This document shows, piece after piece, positions 46,639 through 55,965 of a DNA stretch of 64,000 nt. Positions within the stretch are counted from its first letter, which is position 1. Each line of letters starts with the position of its first letter. The notes below the pieces were generated by a model that saw nothing but the letters and a program-made list of their open reading frames with translations, was not told the origin of the DNA and ran no database searches. Made by a program: the position numbers and the translations under genes. The DNA comes from Bacillota bacterium (GTDB lineage: Bacteria > Bacillota > SHA-98 > UBA4971): contig JAAYXB010000014.1 in the NCBI GenBank assembly GCA_012516125.1, positions 62,001-126,000 on the forward strand. The letters run 5' to 3'.

Positions 46639-46665
46639 TAGTCGGCAGATTCGTGCGAGACTTTA
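46639..46665 (-). promoter_or_regulatory. Sigma-28 promoter of flagellin
   Basis: Minus strand TAAA-N15-GCCGACTA, differing from the sigma-28/SigD consensus TAAA-N15-GCCGATAA at one or two positions in the -10 box. Position 212 bp before the flagellin start. Overlaps no gene. Confidence 0.8.
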
Positions 46666-46709
46666 CCCCGGAGGCTCAGCAGACCGCGAACCCCGGAGAC
46701 AACCCGCGG

Positions 46710-48305
46710 TCATTGCCCCACCACCGCGCCCACCGTCTCCTCCGCGGAGGGTTCCGGATACAGTCCCCCTTTGAAGGTCCGGGTCAACTCAAGCAGGAGA
46801 TTAACGGTGGTCACGTCGCCTGGCGCAGCTCGCAAGGCCTTCAAGTAAGTTAGGAATCCATCGTGCTTTCTCCCGGTATGAACGAGACAGGCGGCAACCC
46901 GCGCCAGTATCTCCCCGTCGGGAACGTAGCCCAGCGCAAGTGCGCCGGTGTACAGGTTCAGAGCACTCTTATAAAGCCCCCTGTTGAATTCCTCGTCGCC
47001 GGCACGTTTCCGGTCACGGGCTTCCTCTTCGAGGACCTGTCGTAGAAAGTGGAGGCCCGCGAGGCAATCCCCCGCAAGCCTGGGCTTTCCGGCCTCTATG
47101 TCCGAGAGTACACGCTGCACGGTGGTCAGGTACTGGGCGTCTCTGGGCAGGTAGCGCGCCGCGTCAACGAGGAAGGCGACTGCCCCTGTAAGGTCCCCCA
47201 TCCGCAGACTGCACCTCGCAGCCATAGTCCTGCTTTTCCATGTGTTGATCGACGGGTCGAATCCGAGACTGTCCTGTGGTCGGAACCCACCATGGTCAGC
47301 TCGCGAAGCGATTCGGACAAACAGGTCTCGGGCTTCCTGAAGTTCGCCGCGTTCAAACATGACAAGGCCCATTTGATACTGCGCCAGCACGGACTCGGGA
47401 AATGCCGCAAGAGCCCGGTCGGCGCAAGCCTTTGACAGATCGAGTTCACGATTCTTCATGTACGCGCAAGACAATAGAAGGAGCGCATGAATCCCTGCTG
47501 CGTATTCCGTTGTCCTCTCCCGAGCGCGTGTAAGTGCAGCCACCGCAGCCCGGAGATGGCCTATCGCCTCTTGCGTCCGACCCTCCTCAAGAAGAGTCGC
47601 ACCGAGCTTATAGCGATAGTACTCGTTGTCGGCGGCCGACAGGGCCTTCTCCAACAAGACAAGATTGCGCTGGCGCTTGTTGCGCTTCCGCATTGTGTCC
47701 TCGCGGTATCCCTCGTGAATCACCGTGAAGCCCTCTAAAACCAGCGGGACGTACTCCCTGGAAAGAGGGGAAAGAGGGCCCCCTTGAGGCAGAACGGGTC
47801 GTTCGTGAACAGGACCCTCAAATACGACGCCGTAATGGTTGGGGAAGAACCTTGACGCGACGTGTTCCGTCACCCTGGTTGGACTGCAGTGATTCTCGAT
47901 CCGGCAGGCATACACCGCTTTCGGGCCAGCCCCGGAAGCAATTGCCCGCAATGGACTTGCGGAACCTGGCCCCAACCTCTCGTCCGCATCCAGCACGAGG
48001 ATCCAGCCGCACGTGGCGTGCCTGAGGCTCTCGTTCCGGGCGGCGGCGAAATCGTCGTTCCACTCGTAGTGGTAGACCTTCGCGCCGTACTGGCGGGCGA
48101 TCTCGACGGTGCGGTCGGTGGAGCCGGTATCGACGATGATGATCTCATCAACGACGCCCTTGACGCTGTCGAGGCACGCTGGGAGGAACTCTTCCTCGTT
48201 CTTCACGATCATGCAGAGGCTGATCTGGTGCTGCTTCTCGGTCTTCACGCGTCTTGCCTGGGCTCGTTTCTTCGTCTGTCTTTTCATTGCGTGTTTACTC
48301 GCCAT
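46710..48305 (-). CDS. Family-2 glycosyltransferase with TPR domain, probable flagellin glycosyltransferase
   Basis: 531 residues: GT-A domain (SLCMIVKNEEEFLPACLDSVKGVVDEIIIVDTGSTDRT, the metal-binding DAD in LVLDADERLG) at about 27-220, then TPR-type helices to the end (FPESVLAQYQMGLVMFERGELQEA and others). This resembles SunS-like and other protein glycosyltransferases. Preceded by its own sigma-28 promoter and placed right behind flagellin, it probably modifies Ser/Thr of flagellin. Start ATG 48305, with GGAGGAG 12 nt upstream. Donor sugar unknown. Confidence 0.85.
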   Translation of the reverse strand: MASKHAMKRQTKKRAQARRVKTEKQHQISLCMIVKNEEEFLPACLDSVKGVVDEIIIVDTGSTDRTVEIARQYGAKVYHYEWNDDFAAARNESLRHATCGWILVLDADERLGPGSASPLRAIASGAGPKAVYACRIENHCSPTRVTEHVASRFFPNHYGVVFEGPVHERPVLPQGGPLSPLSREYVPLVLEGFTVIHEGYREDTMRKRNKRQRNLVLLEKALSAADNEYYRYKLGATLLEEGRTQEAIGHLRAAVAALTRARERTTEYAAGIHALLLLSCAYMKNRELDLSKACADRALAAFPESVLAQYQMGLVMFERGELQEARDLFVRIASRADHGGFRPQDSLGFDPSINTWKSRTMAARCSLRMGDLTGAVAFLVDAARYLPRDAQYLTTVQRVLSDIEAGKPRLAGDCLAGLHFLRQVLEEEARDRKRAGDEEFNRGLYKSALNLYTGALALGYVPDGEILARVAACLVHTGRKHDGFLTYLKALRAAPGDVTTVNLLLELTRTFKGGLYPEPSAEETVGAVVGQ

Positions 48306-48352
48306 CGCCAGACCGCGCTCCTCCGAACGGTGTCGTATCGTGTCTATTCATC

Positions 48353-48379
48353 ATATCGGCAACCGTGCTCGTCTCTTTA
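48353..48379 (-). promoter_or_regulatory. Sigma-28 promoter of the glycosyltransferase gene
   Basis: Minus strand TAAA-N15-GCCGATAT at 48379-48353, 48 bp before the start codon at 48305. Spacing is exactly 15. Confidence 0.8.
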
Positions 48380-48478
48380 GCCCGGCCAGTTTGAAAAGCA
48401 CGCGGGATGGCCGGGGTGTGTCGGAATTCGGCGACCGGATTCATGACACGTTCCCCCAAGGGAAAGGCAGGAAAAACC

Positions 48479-48505
48479 TAAAACAATGGCGAAATGTGCC
48501 GATAC
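48479..48505 (+). promoter_or_regulatory. Sigma-28 promoter of the chemoreceptor gene
   Basis: Plus strand TAAA-N15-GCCGATAC at 48479-48505, 155 bp before the mcp start. With the promoter at 48353 it forms a divergent pair of sigma-28 promoters. Confidence 0.85.
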
Positions 48506-48593
48506 CTGTACTGAGGGTCTCGCGGATAGCAGGATACCAGGGATATCAAGGATACGAGGATATCACGGATACCAAGATGCCGCGGATAGAGGA

Positions 48594-48644
48594 AGGTTAG
48601 CGATACCGGAAGGTTAGTGACACCGCAAGGTTGGGGATACCGGG
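48594..48644 (+). repeat. Three tandem 17-bp repeats in the mcp leader
   Basis: AGGTTAGCGATACCGGA, AGGTTAGTGACACCGCA and AGGTTGGGGATACCGGG follow one another directly, ending at the ribosome-binding site GGGAGGGG. Further GGATA words (48540-48590) precede them. All lie in the transcribed leader. Confidence 0.7.
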
Positions 48645-48659
48645 AGGGGTGAGCCTTTT

Positions 48660-50534
48660 ATGAGGTCTCGGATCCGGTTTGGCGTGGGATTCAAGATTAT
48701 CGCGAGCTTTTTTTTGCTTCTCCTCTTCATGGCGGTGATGGGCTATTTCGGTTTGCAAGGAGTCACCAGGGTCAGCACCGACCTTGGGAGGGTGGTCGAC
48801 GAACAGATGCTTCGGCTGACCCAGATTGAGAGGCTACACGGCGCGTTTGAGAGATTCACCATCGCCCTGCGCGGCTTCCTTCTCTTGGGTGACTCGAGGC
48901 TGCACAACGCTCTGAAAGACGCCGATGCGGAGATTCAGGAGCAATTTGATGCGCTCTCTGGCGCCACCGTAAAGGGAGAGGGCGAATTCGCCGGAGAAGG
49001 CAAAACCGTCGCAGATATACGGAAGCTGTGGGACGAATGCCGGAACACGATTTTCAACTACATCGATAACGGCCAGCGAGGCGAGGCGCTGGGTTACATG
49101 ATGGCCGAGGGCGACGGCATCATCAACAACATCCAGGACGAGCTTGCGACGGGCCATAAGGCATACCAAGATGCCGCGGCATCGGCCGGCGAGGCAGCGA
49201 AGATCGCGGCAAAGAATGTGCGCGAGCGAGCCATGGCCATCTTCGCCGCCGCTGTGGTGCTGGGTCTCATCCTTGCCCTCATACTTGCCGCAGGCATCAC
49301 GCGGCCAACGAGAGCCCTCGCCCGCGTTGCCCAGGAGGTCGCCGCGGGCCACCTCCAGGTCGAAGTGCCTGGCACCAGGAGGCGCGACGAGGTGGGCGTC
49401 ATGGCCCGGGCCTTCTCCGAGATGGTCACGAGCCTCCGGACCGTGGTGGAAGAGCTACGGAGCCACGCCAAGCACGTGGCGTCCACCGGGCAAGAGGTCG
49501 CCGCAAGCGCCGACGAGGCGGCCACCGCCACCGAGCAGGTGGCGAGGACCATCGAGCAGGTGGCAAAAGGCGCCGCGGAACAGAGCACGAGCGCTCAGAC
49601 CACGTCCACGGCCACAAGCCAGCTTTCGACTGCCATCGAGCAGATAGCCAAGGGCGCGCAGGAGCAGGCCTTCTCGGTGAACGAGGCCAACACCGTGGTC
49701 GCGTCCATGGCCCGCCTCATGGAGGGGGTCTCGAAGGCCGTTGACTCGCTCATCGCGGCCGCCGAGAAGAGCCGCGCCGCCGCAGGCAGCGGCTCTCGAG
49801 CCGTCGATGACGTCATCGTGGGCATGGACGACATCCGCAAGCAGGCCGAGGCCGTCGCCGCAGGCATCAAGGAACTCGGAGCCCACTCGAGCGAGATCGG
49901 GAAGATCATCGAGGTCATCGACGACATCGCGGAGCAGACAAACCTCCTCGCGCTGAACGCCGCCATCGAGGCGGCCCGCGCAGGCGAGCACGGCAAGGGC
50001 TTCGCCGTCGTTGCCGACGAGGTGCGCAAACTCGCGGAGCGCTCCGGCAAGGCGACCAAGGAGATCGCGGGGCTCATCAGCACCATGCAGAGGAGCATCG
50101 AGATGGCGAGCAAGGCCACAGACCTCCAGGCGAGCCGCGTGTCCCAGGGAACTCAGCTTGCCGGCCAAGCCGGCCAGGCCCTGCGCGAGATAGACGCGAC
50201 CATGAACGCGATGAACGCAGAGGTGGAGAAGATCGCCGCAGCCGTCAAGGAGCTCGAGTCGTCGAGCGCGCAGGTGGTCAAGGCAATGGACAACATGGCC
50301 AGCATCACCGAGGAGAACACCGCGGCTACCCAGCAGATGACCGCGTCTGCCGACGAGGTCCGGAAGGCTGTGCAGGCTATGGCCGCCGTGTCGGAAGAGA
50401 CGGCGAGCGCGGCTGAGCAGGTGTCAGCGTCCACGGGCCAGATGAGCTCAGCCATAGAGCAGATCGCCGCATCTGCGCAGGATCTTGCAAGGATGGCCGC
50501 AGACCTCGAGAAGCTGGTGGCAAGGTTCACGTAG
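48660..50534 (+). CDS. Methyl-accepting chemotaxis protein
   Basis: 624 residues: TM1 ([16 protein letters not shown]), a periplasmic four-helix-bundle sensor at about 35-190, TM2 ([23 protein letters not shown]), HAMP, and a long signalling domain with the invariant hairpin tip [32 protein letters not shown]. Ala/Thr/Gln-rich helices carry the methylation sites. First gene of a mcp-cheW pair under a sigma-28 promoter, divergent from the glycosyltransferase. Ligand unknown. Confidence 0.95.
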   Translation: MRSRIRFGVGFKIIASFFLLLLFMAVMGYFGLQGVTRVSTDLGRVVDEQMLRLTQIERLHGAFERFTIALRGFLLLGDSRLHNALKDADAEIQEQFDALSGATVKGEGEFAGEGKTVADIRKLWDECRNTIFNYIDNGQRGEALGYMMAEGDGIINNIQDELATGHKAYQDAAASAGEAAKIAAKNVRERAMAIFAAAVVLGLILALILAAGITRPTRALARVAQEVAAGHLQVEVPGTRRRDEVGVMARAFSEMVTSLRTVVEELRSHAKHVASTGQEVAASADEAATATEQVARTIEQVAKGAAEQSTSAQTTSTATSQLSTAIEQIAKGAQEQAFSVNEANTVVASMARLMEGVSKAVDSLIAAAEKSRAAAGSGSRAVDDVIVGMDDIRKQAEAVAAGIKELGAHSSEIGKIIEVIDDIAEQTNLLALNAAIEAARAGEHGKGFAVVADEVRKLAERSGKATKEIAGLISTMQRSIEMASKATDLQASRVSQGTQLAGQAGQALREIDATMNAMNAEVEKIAAAVKELESSSAQVVKAMDNMASITEENTAATQQMTASADEVRKAVQAMAAVSEETASAAEQVSASTGQMSSAIEQIAASAQDLARMAADLEKLVARFT

Positions 50535-50572
50535 GAGAAGGTCCGCCCAGGAAGGAGAGGAGAGATCGCAAG

Positions 50573-51109
50573 ATGTCTACCTCGGTCAACACATCAGTCG
50601 ACGCAGCGAACCTGAAGATGGAAACCGGGGAAACCCGTGCGCAGGCGATCTCCGCCACAAAGCACGTCGTCGTGTTCCAGCTCGGCAAGGAACTTTACGC
50701 CGTTGGCATCAGCGACGTGCGGGAGATCGTGCGCATGCAGCCCATCACGCCGGTGCCGAGCGCCCCGGACTACGTGGAGGGCGTCGTGAACCTGCGTGGC
50801 CAGGTCATCCCCGTGCTCAGCCTTGCCAGGCGCCTCGGGCTTCCAGCCCAGCCCGTCACGCCATCCACCCGCATCGTGGTGGTTCAGGCGGGGCAGGATA
50901 CCATCGGGATGATCGTGGATTCTGTGGTCAAGGTGGCGCACATACCGGAGCAGGATATCGAGAGGCCGGAGGCTCTTGCAAGGGAAGGGGCTAGCCTCGC
51001 ATACATCGTGGGGATCGCGAGGGCGGAGGACAGGCTCATCACTTTGATCGATCTTGAGCAAGCCCTTTCATTTGCCTCCACACCCGGGCAAGCGCAGCGA
51101 AATCAGTGA
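50573..51109 (+). CDS. cheW: CheW, receptor-kinase coupling protein
   Basis: Links chemoreceptors to CheA. Typical sequence: VVFQLGKELYAVGISDVREIVRMQPITPVPSAPDYVEGVVNLRGQVIPVLSL and IVVVQAGQDTIGMIVDSVVKV. 178 residues, with about 25 extra N-terminal residues. It follows mcp by 38 bp. Its last 71 bp are antisense to the 3' end of csrA, both frames being used. Confidence 0.94.
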   Translation: MSTSVNTSVDAANLKMETGETRAQAISATKHVVVFQLGKELYAVGISDVREIVRMQPITPVPSAPDYVEGVVNLRGQVIPVLSLARRLGLPAQPVTPSTRIVVVQAGQDTIGMIVDSVVKVAHIPEQDIERPEALAREGASLAYIVGIARAEDRLITLIDLEQALSFASTPGQAQRNQ

Positions 51110-51308
51110 GGGTGGCGCCAGAAGCTGCTTCGTTCTCGCGTTTTATCTCTTCATAGATCTCCTCGCGGTATATCTTGAGGTCGGCGGGTGCGGTGATCCC
51201 CAGCTTCACGTAGGCCCTGCCGGCCTTCGTGTCCACTGAGATGACCGTGACCTTGATGTCGTCGGCGATGATGACGCTCTCACCGCTTCTGCGCGTCAGG
51301 ACAAGCAC
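51039..51308 (-). CDS. csrA: CsrA, carbon storage/flagellin translation regulator
   Basis: RNA-binding dimer that blocks ribosome binding at GGA motifs; in Bacillota represses flagellin translation and is titrated by FliW. MLVLTRRSGESVIIADDIKVTVIS, KLGITAPADLKIYREEIYEEIK are diagnostic. 89 residues, longer than the usual 60-75; the extra C-terminal part (from about residue 62) overlaps cheW tail to tail. Its start overlaps fliW by 29 bp. Confidence 0.93.
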   Translation of the reverse strand: MLVLTRRSGESVIIADDIKVTVISVDTKAGRAYVKLGITAPADLKIYREEIYEEIKRENEAASGATLTDFAALARVWRQMKGLAQDRSK

Positions 51309-51759
51309 CGGCCAACCCGACCTTTCCCTCGCGGACGTCTTCGGGGAAGATATGCGCGGCCAGCGGGAAACCGGACCCGCGCAGGGGCACCTGCCTGCCC
51401 TGACCCGTGCGCGCGTTCACCACGAGTGGGGCGAAGAGGTTCGCCGTGGCAAGCAGGGGGTCATCAGGCACCGTCACAATGACATAGAGGAGCACGTCGC
51501 TGCGGTCCGTTATATCAAGGTCAGGGCAAGCCTCACCGAGGTCCGGGTCATAATCGGGCCAGAAGAGCAGCGGATCCACCAGGATGAAGGCGAGGTTCCC
51601 CGAGGTCGCCCGAAGCCACCTGAACGGGCCGGGGTCCCCTGACTCAACAAGGTCGTATTCCCGGACGTCCTCGAAGCCGAAGATCCCCTCTTCAAACACG
51701 ACCCTCACCCGGCCCACCACCTCCTCTGCCCAGGGTGCCTGCCGCCCCGCGCCCCGCAT
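51280..51759 (-). CDS. fliW: FliW, flagellar assembly factor and CsrA antagonist
   Basis: FliW binds CsrA unless occupied by free flagellin. VRVVFEEGIFGFEDVREYDLVE, PFRWLRATSGNLAFILVDPLLFWPDY and the later DVLLYVIVTVPDDP with NLFAPLVVNARTGQGRQV match the family. N-terminal strand is atypical, and several GTG starts (51720, 51708) are possible besides 51759. Overlaps csrA by 29 bp. Confidence 0.88.
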   Translation of the reverse strand: MRGAGRQAPWAEEVVGRVRVVFEEGIFGFEDVREYDLVESGDPGPFRWLRATSGNLAFILVDPLLFWPDYDPDLGEACPDLDITDRSDVLLYVIVTVPDDPLLATANLFAPLVVNARTGQGRQVPLRGSGFPLAAHIFPEDVREGKVGLAGACPDAQKR

Positions 51760-51804
51760 AAGCCGCGCGGGCCACCGTGCCGTCTCCCGCGCCGCTCACT
51801 CTGC

Positions 51805-52728
51805 TCACTCGATAGCGGTTATGAGCGTTGTCTGGTGTTCCGGTCGGGCAAGGTCGATCTCGGTGGACGTCTCTACCTGCGCGCCGCCCTCCTCCCTGAC
51901 GAGGCGCACGACCGGGCGCGTGACCATGCCCCGGGAAAGCCTCGCCACCACCGCAAGCTCTCCCGTGCTGAGGCGCACGAGCGCCGCCTCCGGGAACGGC
52001 GATACGCAGCCCAGCATCACCCGCACCACATCCTTGTCAAACTCGAAGCCGGCCGCGCTCATCATGTAATCGACCACCTCGCCCGGCATCATGTGCCTGT
52101 CGAGGCGGGACCGGACGAGCATGGAGCTGTAAACGTCAGCGCACGCAACTATCCGCGAGTACGGGTGAATGTCTGACCCGCGCAAGCCCCTGGGATAGCC
52201 GCTGCCGTCCATCCGCTCGTGGTGCTGGGCCACGATGGCTTTGGTGAACGCCGAGATCCTCGGGTGCTGCCTGAGGACTTTCACGCCCAGCTCAGGGTGG
52301 GCGTACATCTTCTTCGCGTCCTCAGGCGCAAGCCCCTCGCCCTCCCTGTAGCTTGCGTCCGGAGCGACTGAAACCAGCGCCATGCCAACGTCGTGCAGTA
52401 ACGCCCCCAGGCCGATATCCAGGATGCGGGCCTTCTCACCCATGGCGAGCGCGATGGCCACCGAGAACACCGCTACGTCGAACGGATGCACGTATTCGTA
52501 CTCGTCGGGCTCATCAAAGACGGTCCACGACACCAGGACGTGCGCCGCGGCCTTGGATACGTCGGACCTGATACCCTCGACGACCTCAACCAGATCATCG
52601 TAGGGCGGCTCAACCGCGGGAGCACCCGCTTGTCTGAGCTGCGTAAAGAGGTCCTGCATGAGCTTCAAGGCACGGTCTCGCACATCTTCCGAGACAACGC
52701 CTGTCCCTCTTCCAACCAACACAACCAC
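51805..52728 (-). CDS. HD-GYP domain protein, putative cyclic-di-GMP phosphodiesterase
   Basis: 307 residues: helical N-terminal region, then an HD-GYP domain: HPFDVAVFSVAIALAM, LLHDVGM (HD pair), HPELGVKVL, QHHERMDGSGYPRGLRG (HHE...GYP), RIVACADVYSSML. These hydrolyse cyclic-di-GMP. C-terminal beta domain (TGELAVVARLSRGMVTRPVVRLV). Between fliW and cheR, so motility-related. Start uncertain among 52728-52719. Confidence 0.9.
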   Translation of the reverse strand: MVVLVGRGTGVVSEDVRDRALKLMQDLFTQLRQAGAPAVEPPYDDLVEVVEGIRSDVSKAAAHVLVSWTVFDEPDEYEYVHPFDVAVFSVAIALAMGEKARILDIGLGALLHDVGMALVSVAPDASYREGEGLAPEDAKKMYAHPELGVKVLRQHPRISAFTKAIVAQHHERMDGSGYPRGLRGSDIHPYSRIVACADVYSSMLVRSRLDRHMMPGEVVDYMMSAAGFEFDKDVVRVMLGCVSPFPEAALVRLSTGELAVVARLSRGMVTRPVVRLVREEGGAQVETSTEIDLARPEHQTTLITAIE

Positions 52729-52767
52729 CTCAGTCAGACTTGACTTACGTCTTGCCGCCCGCGCCGC

Positions 52768-53559
52768 CTACGCGACGACCGGGTCCCGCTTTCGGTAGAA
52801 GAATGGCGAAATGAGATCAAACCCAAGCTCGGACGCGGCCATTATGGTCTCGGTGCCCCCGATGAACAACACGCCTCCGGGCCGCAGGCTCGCGTGGAAC
52901 CCCTTGAACACCCGGGCCTTGGCCTCCTCGGTGAAGTAGATCATGACGTTTCGGCAGAGGATGAGGTCGCAGTCCTGCTCATACGCATCGGCCAGCAGGT
53001 TGTGAACCCGAAACTCGACCATCTGGCGTACCGAGTCTTTCAGCCTGAGCCTGTCTCCTTCTACCGTAAAGTATTTCTGCACAAGGTCAGGCCTTACCTC
53101 CTTGACATCGTCTCGCGTGTAAACCGCTTCACGCGCGAGGTGGAGCGCAGATGAGTTTATGTCTGTGCCGATGATCCGGTGCCTTGAGCCGGGTGTGAAC
53201 TCTCTCAGGATCATGGCGACACTGTACGGCTCCTGGCCAGCGGAACATCCGGCCGACCATACCTTCAGTGTCGGTCGCTCCTTTAGGAGACCCGGCAGGA
53301 TGGTCTTCGCCAGTTCATCGAACTTCTCGCGATTTCGAAAGAAATTGGACACGTTTATGGTCACAAAATCCACGAAATCCCGAAGCAGTGCGGGGTCTTG
53401 TTCCATTGCCCGCCAGTAATCGAAGAGGCTCGCGTGCCCCGACCTCGTAAGCGCTGCGGCCAGCCTGCGTTTCATCTGGTTTTCCTTGTAGCAGCCGAGA
53501 TCTATTCCTGCCGCCTGCATGACCTTCCTTCGGAAAAGGTTGTACTCCATCTCTTGCAC
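52768..53559 (-). CDS. cheR: CheR, chemoreceptor methyltransferase
   Basis: Methylates receptor glutamates with S-adenosylmethionine. Helical N-terminal domain (YNLFRRKVMQAAGIDLGCYKENQMKRRLAAAL), then the methyltransferase with VWSAGCSAGQEPYSVAMIL (cofactor loop), IIGTDINSSALHLAR, DLILCRNVMIYF and LRPGGVLFIGGTE. 263 residues, usual length. GTG 53559 or ATG 53550 start. Confidence 0.95.
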   Translation of the reverse strand: MQEMEYNLFRRKVMQAAGIDLGCYKENQMKRRLAAALTRSGHASLFDYWRAMEQDPALLRDFVDFVTINVSNFFRNREKFDELAKTILPGLLKERPTLKVWSAGCSAGQEPYSVAMILREFTPGSRHRIIGTDINSSALHLAREAVYTRDDVKEVRPDLVQKYFTVEGDRLRLKDSVRQMVEFRVHNLLADAYEQDCDLILCRNVMIYFTEEAKARVFKGFHASLRPGGVLFIGGTETIMAASELGFDLISPFFYRKRDPVVA

Positions 53560-53676
53560 GTCTGTTGCAGCTCCTGAATCGTTTAGTCGCGACCCCGCCC
53601 CATCCTCCCTGTCCTCTCCTTGTGCCTGACCGCACCACGCTATGCGATCTTGTCGCGCCCAGCAATACCAGGTCTC

Positions 53677-54816
53677 CTACCCAATCCTTCGGACCAGTTC
53701 CACGATGGCCCCGGCCACTTCGTGGACAGGGACCACCACGTCAGCGAGCCCCTGCTCGATCACAGCCCTGGGCATGCCGTAGATGACGCATGTCGATTCA
53801 TGCTCTGCTATGGTTCTCCCGCCCGCCGCCTTGATGGCAGCCATGCCGGCCGCGCCGTCCCTACCCATTCCTGTGAGCACCACTCCGACCAGCCGGTCTC
53901 CATAGACGCGCGCCGCGGACTCCATCGTGGTATCAACGGACGGTCTCACGCCGTTTCGCGGCGGATCTGTGGTGAGCACCACCTCGCCATCGCCGATGAC
54001 CGACATGTGGTGCCCACCCGGCGCAACCAGCGCGACCGCGTCGGCAAGCCTGTCCCCGGCCTCAGCTTCCTTCACCGCTATGGCCGAGGCTTCGTCGAGC
54101 CTTGCCGCAAGCGACCTCGTAAACCCTGGGGGCATGTGCTGCACAACGAGTATAGCCGCGCGGATGTCGCCGGGCAAAGCCGGGAGAACCTGGTTGAGCG
54201 CTGAGGGACCGCCAGTAGAAGAGCCGATAACCACAGCGATATCCGACTCCTTGATCGGACCTGCCTTCCGGCTCTCCCCGCCTGCGAGGCGGCTGAGGAG
54301 AACGGTTTCGGAGGGAATGGTTCGGCCGTGTCCGCCGCCTCCAGGCAGTGCGTCTCCGCCCACCTTCGCTCCCCGTGCTCCCCCTGGCCTTGCGACCCCC
54401 GGCGCCCGCACTTTCGCCCGCGCCGCCAGCTTCACCTTGGCAACGAGCTGGTCGCGGATCTCACCGAGCCCAACGGTCATCGAGTGCGACGGCTTGGCGA
54501 CGAAATCGACGGCGCCGAGTTCCAGCGCCTGGATGGTGACGGCCGCGCCCTCCTGGGTCAGGGCGCTCAGCATCACCACGGGGACAGGTCGCTCGCTCAT
54601 AATCGCCCGCAGCGCTGCAAGGCCGTCCATCACCGGCATCTCGACATCCATCGTAATAACGTCGGGCCGGAGGGCGCGGGCCTTCTCCACCGCCGCCCTA
54701 CCGTCCCGGGCGATGTCGACCACGGTAATGTCAGGGTCTGACCCCAGCATATCCGAAACCACTTTGCGTGTAAAGGCTGAGTCGTCGACGACAAGCACTC
54801 TGATTGGCAGGTCCAC
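53677..54816 (-). CDS. cheB: CheB, chemoreceptor methylesterase/deamidase
   Basis: Receiver domain (VLVVDDSAFTRKVVSDML; phospho-acceptor in VITMDVEMPVMDGL), Gly-rich linker, and catalytic domain with the serine in IGSSTGGPSAL, histidine in LVVQHMPPGFTRS and aspartate in LTGMGRDGAAGM. 379 residues. Follows cheY by 36 bp. Confidence 0.95.
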   Translation of the reverse strand: MDLPIRVLVVDDSAFTRKVVSDMLGSDPDITVVDIARDGRAAVEKARALRPDVITMDVEMPVMDGLAALRAIMSERPVPVVMLSALTQEGAAVTIQALELGAVDFVAKPSHSMTVGLGEIRDQLVAKVKLAARAKVRAPGVARPGGARGAKVGGDALPGGGGHGRTIPSETVLLSRLAGGESRKAGPIKESDIAVVIGSSTGGPSALNQVLPALPGDIRAAILVVQHMPPGFTRSLAARLDEASAIAVKEAEAGDRLADAVALVAPGGHHMSVIGDGEVVLTTDPPRNGVRPSVDTTMESAARVYGDRLVGVVLTGMGRDGAAGMAAIKAAGGRTIAEHESTCVIYGMPRAVIEQGLADVVVPVHEVAGAIVELVRRIG

Positions 54817-54852
54817 GGAATCAGATCTCCCTTTCCACTCACCAGCAGGCTG

Positions 54853-55209
54853 TCAACCGACCAGTTTCTTGAGGGACGCGAGCACCTTATCGGGGTCGAA
54901 GGGCTTAAGGAGGTAGTCACGCGCCCCGGCCATGATGGCCTCCATAACCAGCGACTGCTGGCCCACTGCCGTGCACATGATCACCTTGGCATGCGGGTCG
55001 CGTTTCTTGATCTCCTTAAGCGCGGCGATCCCGTCCATCACAGGCATGGTGATGTCCATGAGAACTGCGTCCGGGGAGGTCTCCACGTACTTCTTTACGG
55101 CCTCCTCCCCGTCCTGCGCCTCCTCGACCTGGTACCCATGCTCCTCCAGGAGTTTCCGCGATCTCATCCTCATGAACGCCGCATCGTCCACGATGAGCAC
55201 CCTGGGCAC
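54853..55209 (-). CDS. cheY: CheY, chemotaxis response regulator
   Basis: 118-residue single receiver domain: VLIVDDAAFMRMRSRKLL, phospho-acceptor in AVLMDITMPVMDG, the switch TAVGQQSLVMEAI and the lysine of LLKPFDPDKV. The GTG start directly follows the cheC stop with no intervening base. Its phosphorylated form switches the motor. Confidence 0.95.
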   Translation of the reverse strand: MPRVLIVDDAAFMRMRSRKLLEEHGYQVEEAQDGEEAVKKYVETSPDAVLMDITMPVMDGIAALKEIKKRDPHAKVIMCTAVGQQSLVMEAIMAGARDYLLKPFDPDKVLASLKKLVG

Positions 55210-55965
55210 CTATATCACCCCGCTCCCCTTTGCGTTGCCCGAGCTCAGCGCATTGAGGATGGTTGCGAGAGAGTTGTTGGTGGGCACAATGAAGAACAGA
55301 GCTTCGACGCTCTCGAGGCTCTGCGTGAGCACCGTCTGGGCCACCAAGGCGTCCCTGCCCCCCGTTTGGCCTGGACCGCTGCCGCTGCCGCTGCTTTCGC
55401 TCGCTCCGGCCGACGCGTCCCTGGTGGCCACCGAGGCCTCCAGCATCTTCGAGACAAGCGTCTCTCCGTCGAGCACCGGCGGAGCGGGCATAGCGCGAAG
55501 GCCTGTGGCCTCCGCCAGTGAGTTTAGAAAGAAGGAGCCCGCCAGGTTGCCGACCTCGCAAAGGGCCGACCCGCCCATCTCCGTCAGGCTGGTGGTCGTT
55601 CCAGGCTCGTTGCCCATGAGTATGTCCACCAGCCGATAAGCGCTGGGACGCGGGAAAATGAGTATGACGTCACCTGTGACGTCGCCCGTAAGCCCGATCC
55701 TCACGCCAATCGTAGGCTCTTCCACGCTATGCTTTGCTACCCTCGAGATGTCTTCGCGCACCACGAAACACACGTCAGGCACGCTCATCTCGATCTTTCG
55801 GCCTATCATGTCGGAGAGCACCGATGCCGCGCTCTCCATGCCCTTCGCCAGGATGCCCCTGAGTGTCTCAAGTTCGCTAGCACTGTAACTGGTAGTCGGA
55901 GCGATCGTCGTTCCCTCCTTCAGAACCTGACCCGGAAATATGGCTGCGGCCCATGGCCTTCTCAA
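55210..55965 (-). CDS. cheC: CheC-family CheY-phosphate phosphatase
   Basis: CheC relatives dephosphorylate CheY-P. Core: ETLRGILAKGMESAASVLSDM, GDVTGDVILIFPRPSAYRLVDIL, then SALCEVGNLAGSFFLNSLAEATG. The second active-site motif (E-x2-N in CEVGN) is kept, but the first, normally REIGN, reads RGILA, so one of the two sites is lost. The frame is open from TTG 55965, inside cheA. A strong AAGGAGGG lies over the cheA end with no ATG, GTG or TTG after it in frame, only an ATC 7 nt on; the true start is therefore unclear. Confidence 0.85.
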   Translation of the reverse strand: MRRPWAAAIFPGQVLKEGTTIAPTTSYSASELETLRGILAKGMESAASVLSDMIGRKIEMSVPDVCFVVREDISRVAKHSVEEPTIGVRIGLTGDVTGDVILIFPRPSAYRLVDILMGNEPGTTTSLTEMGGSALCEVGNLAGSFFLNSLAEATGLRAMPAPPVLDGETLVSKMLEASVATRDASAGASESSGSGSGPGQTGGRDALVAQTVLTQSLESVEALFFIVPTNNSLATILNALSSGNAKGSGVI

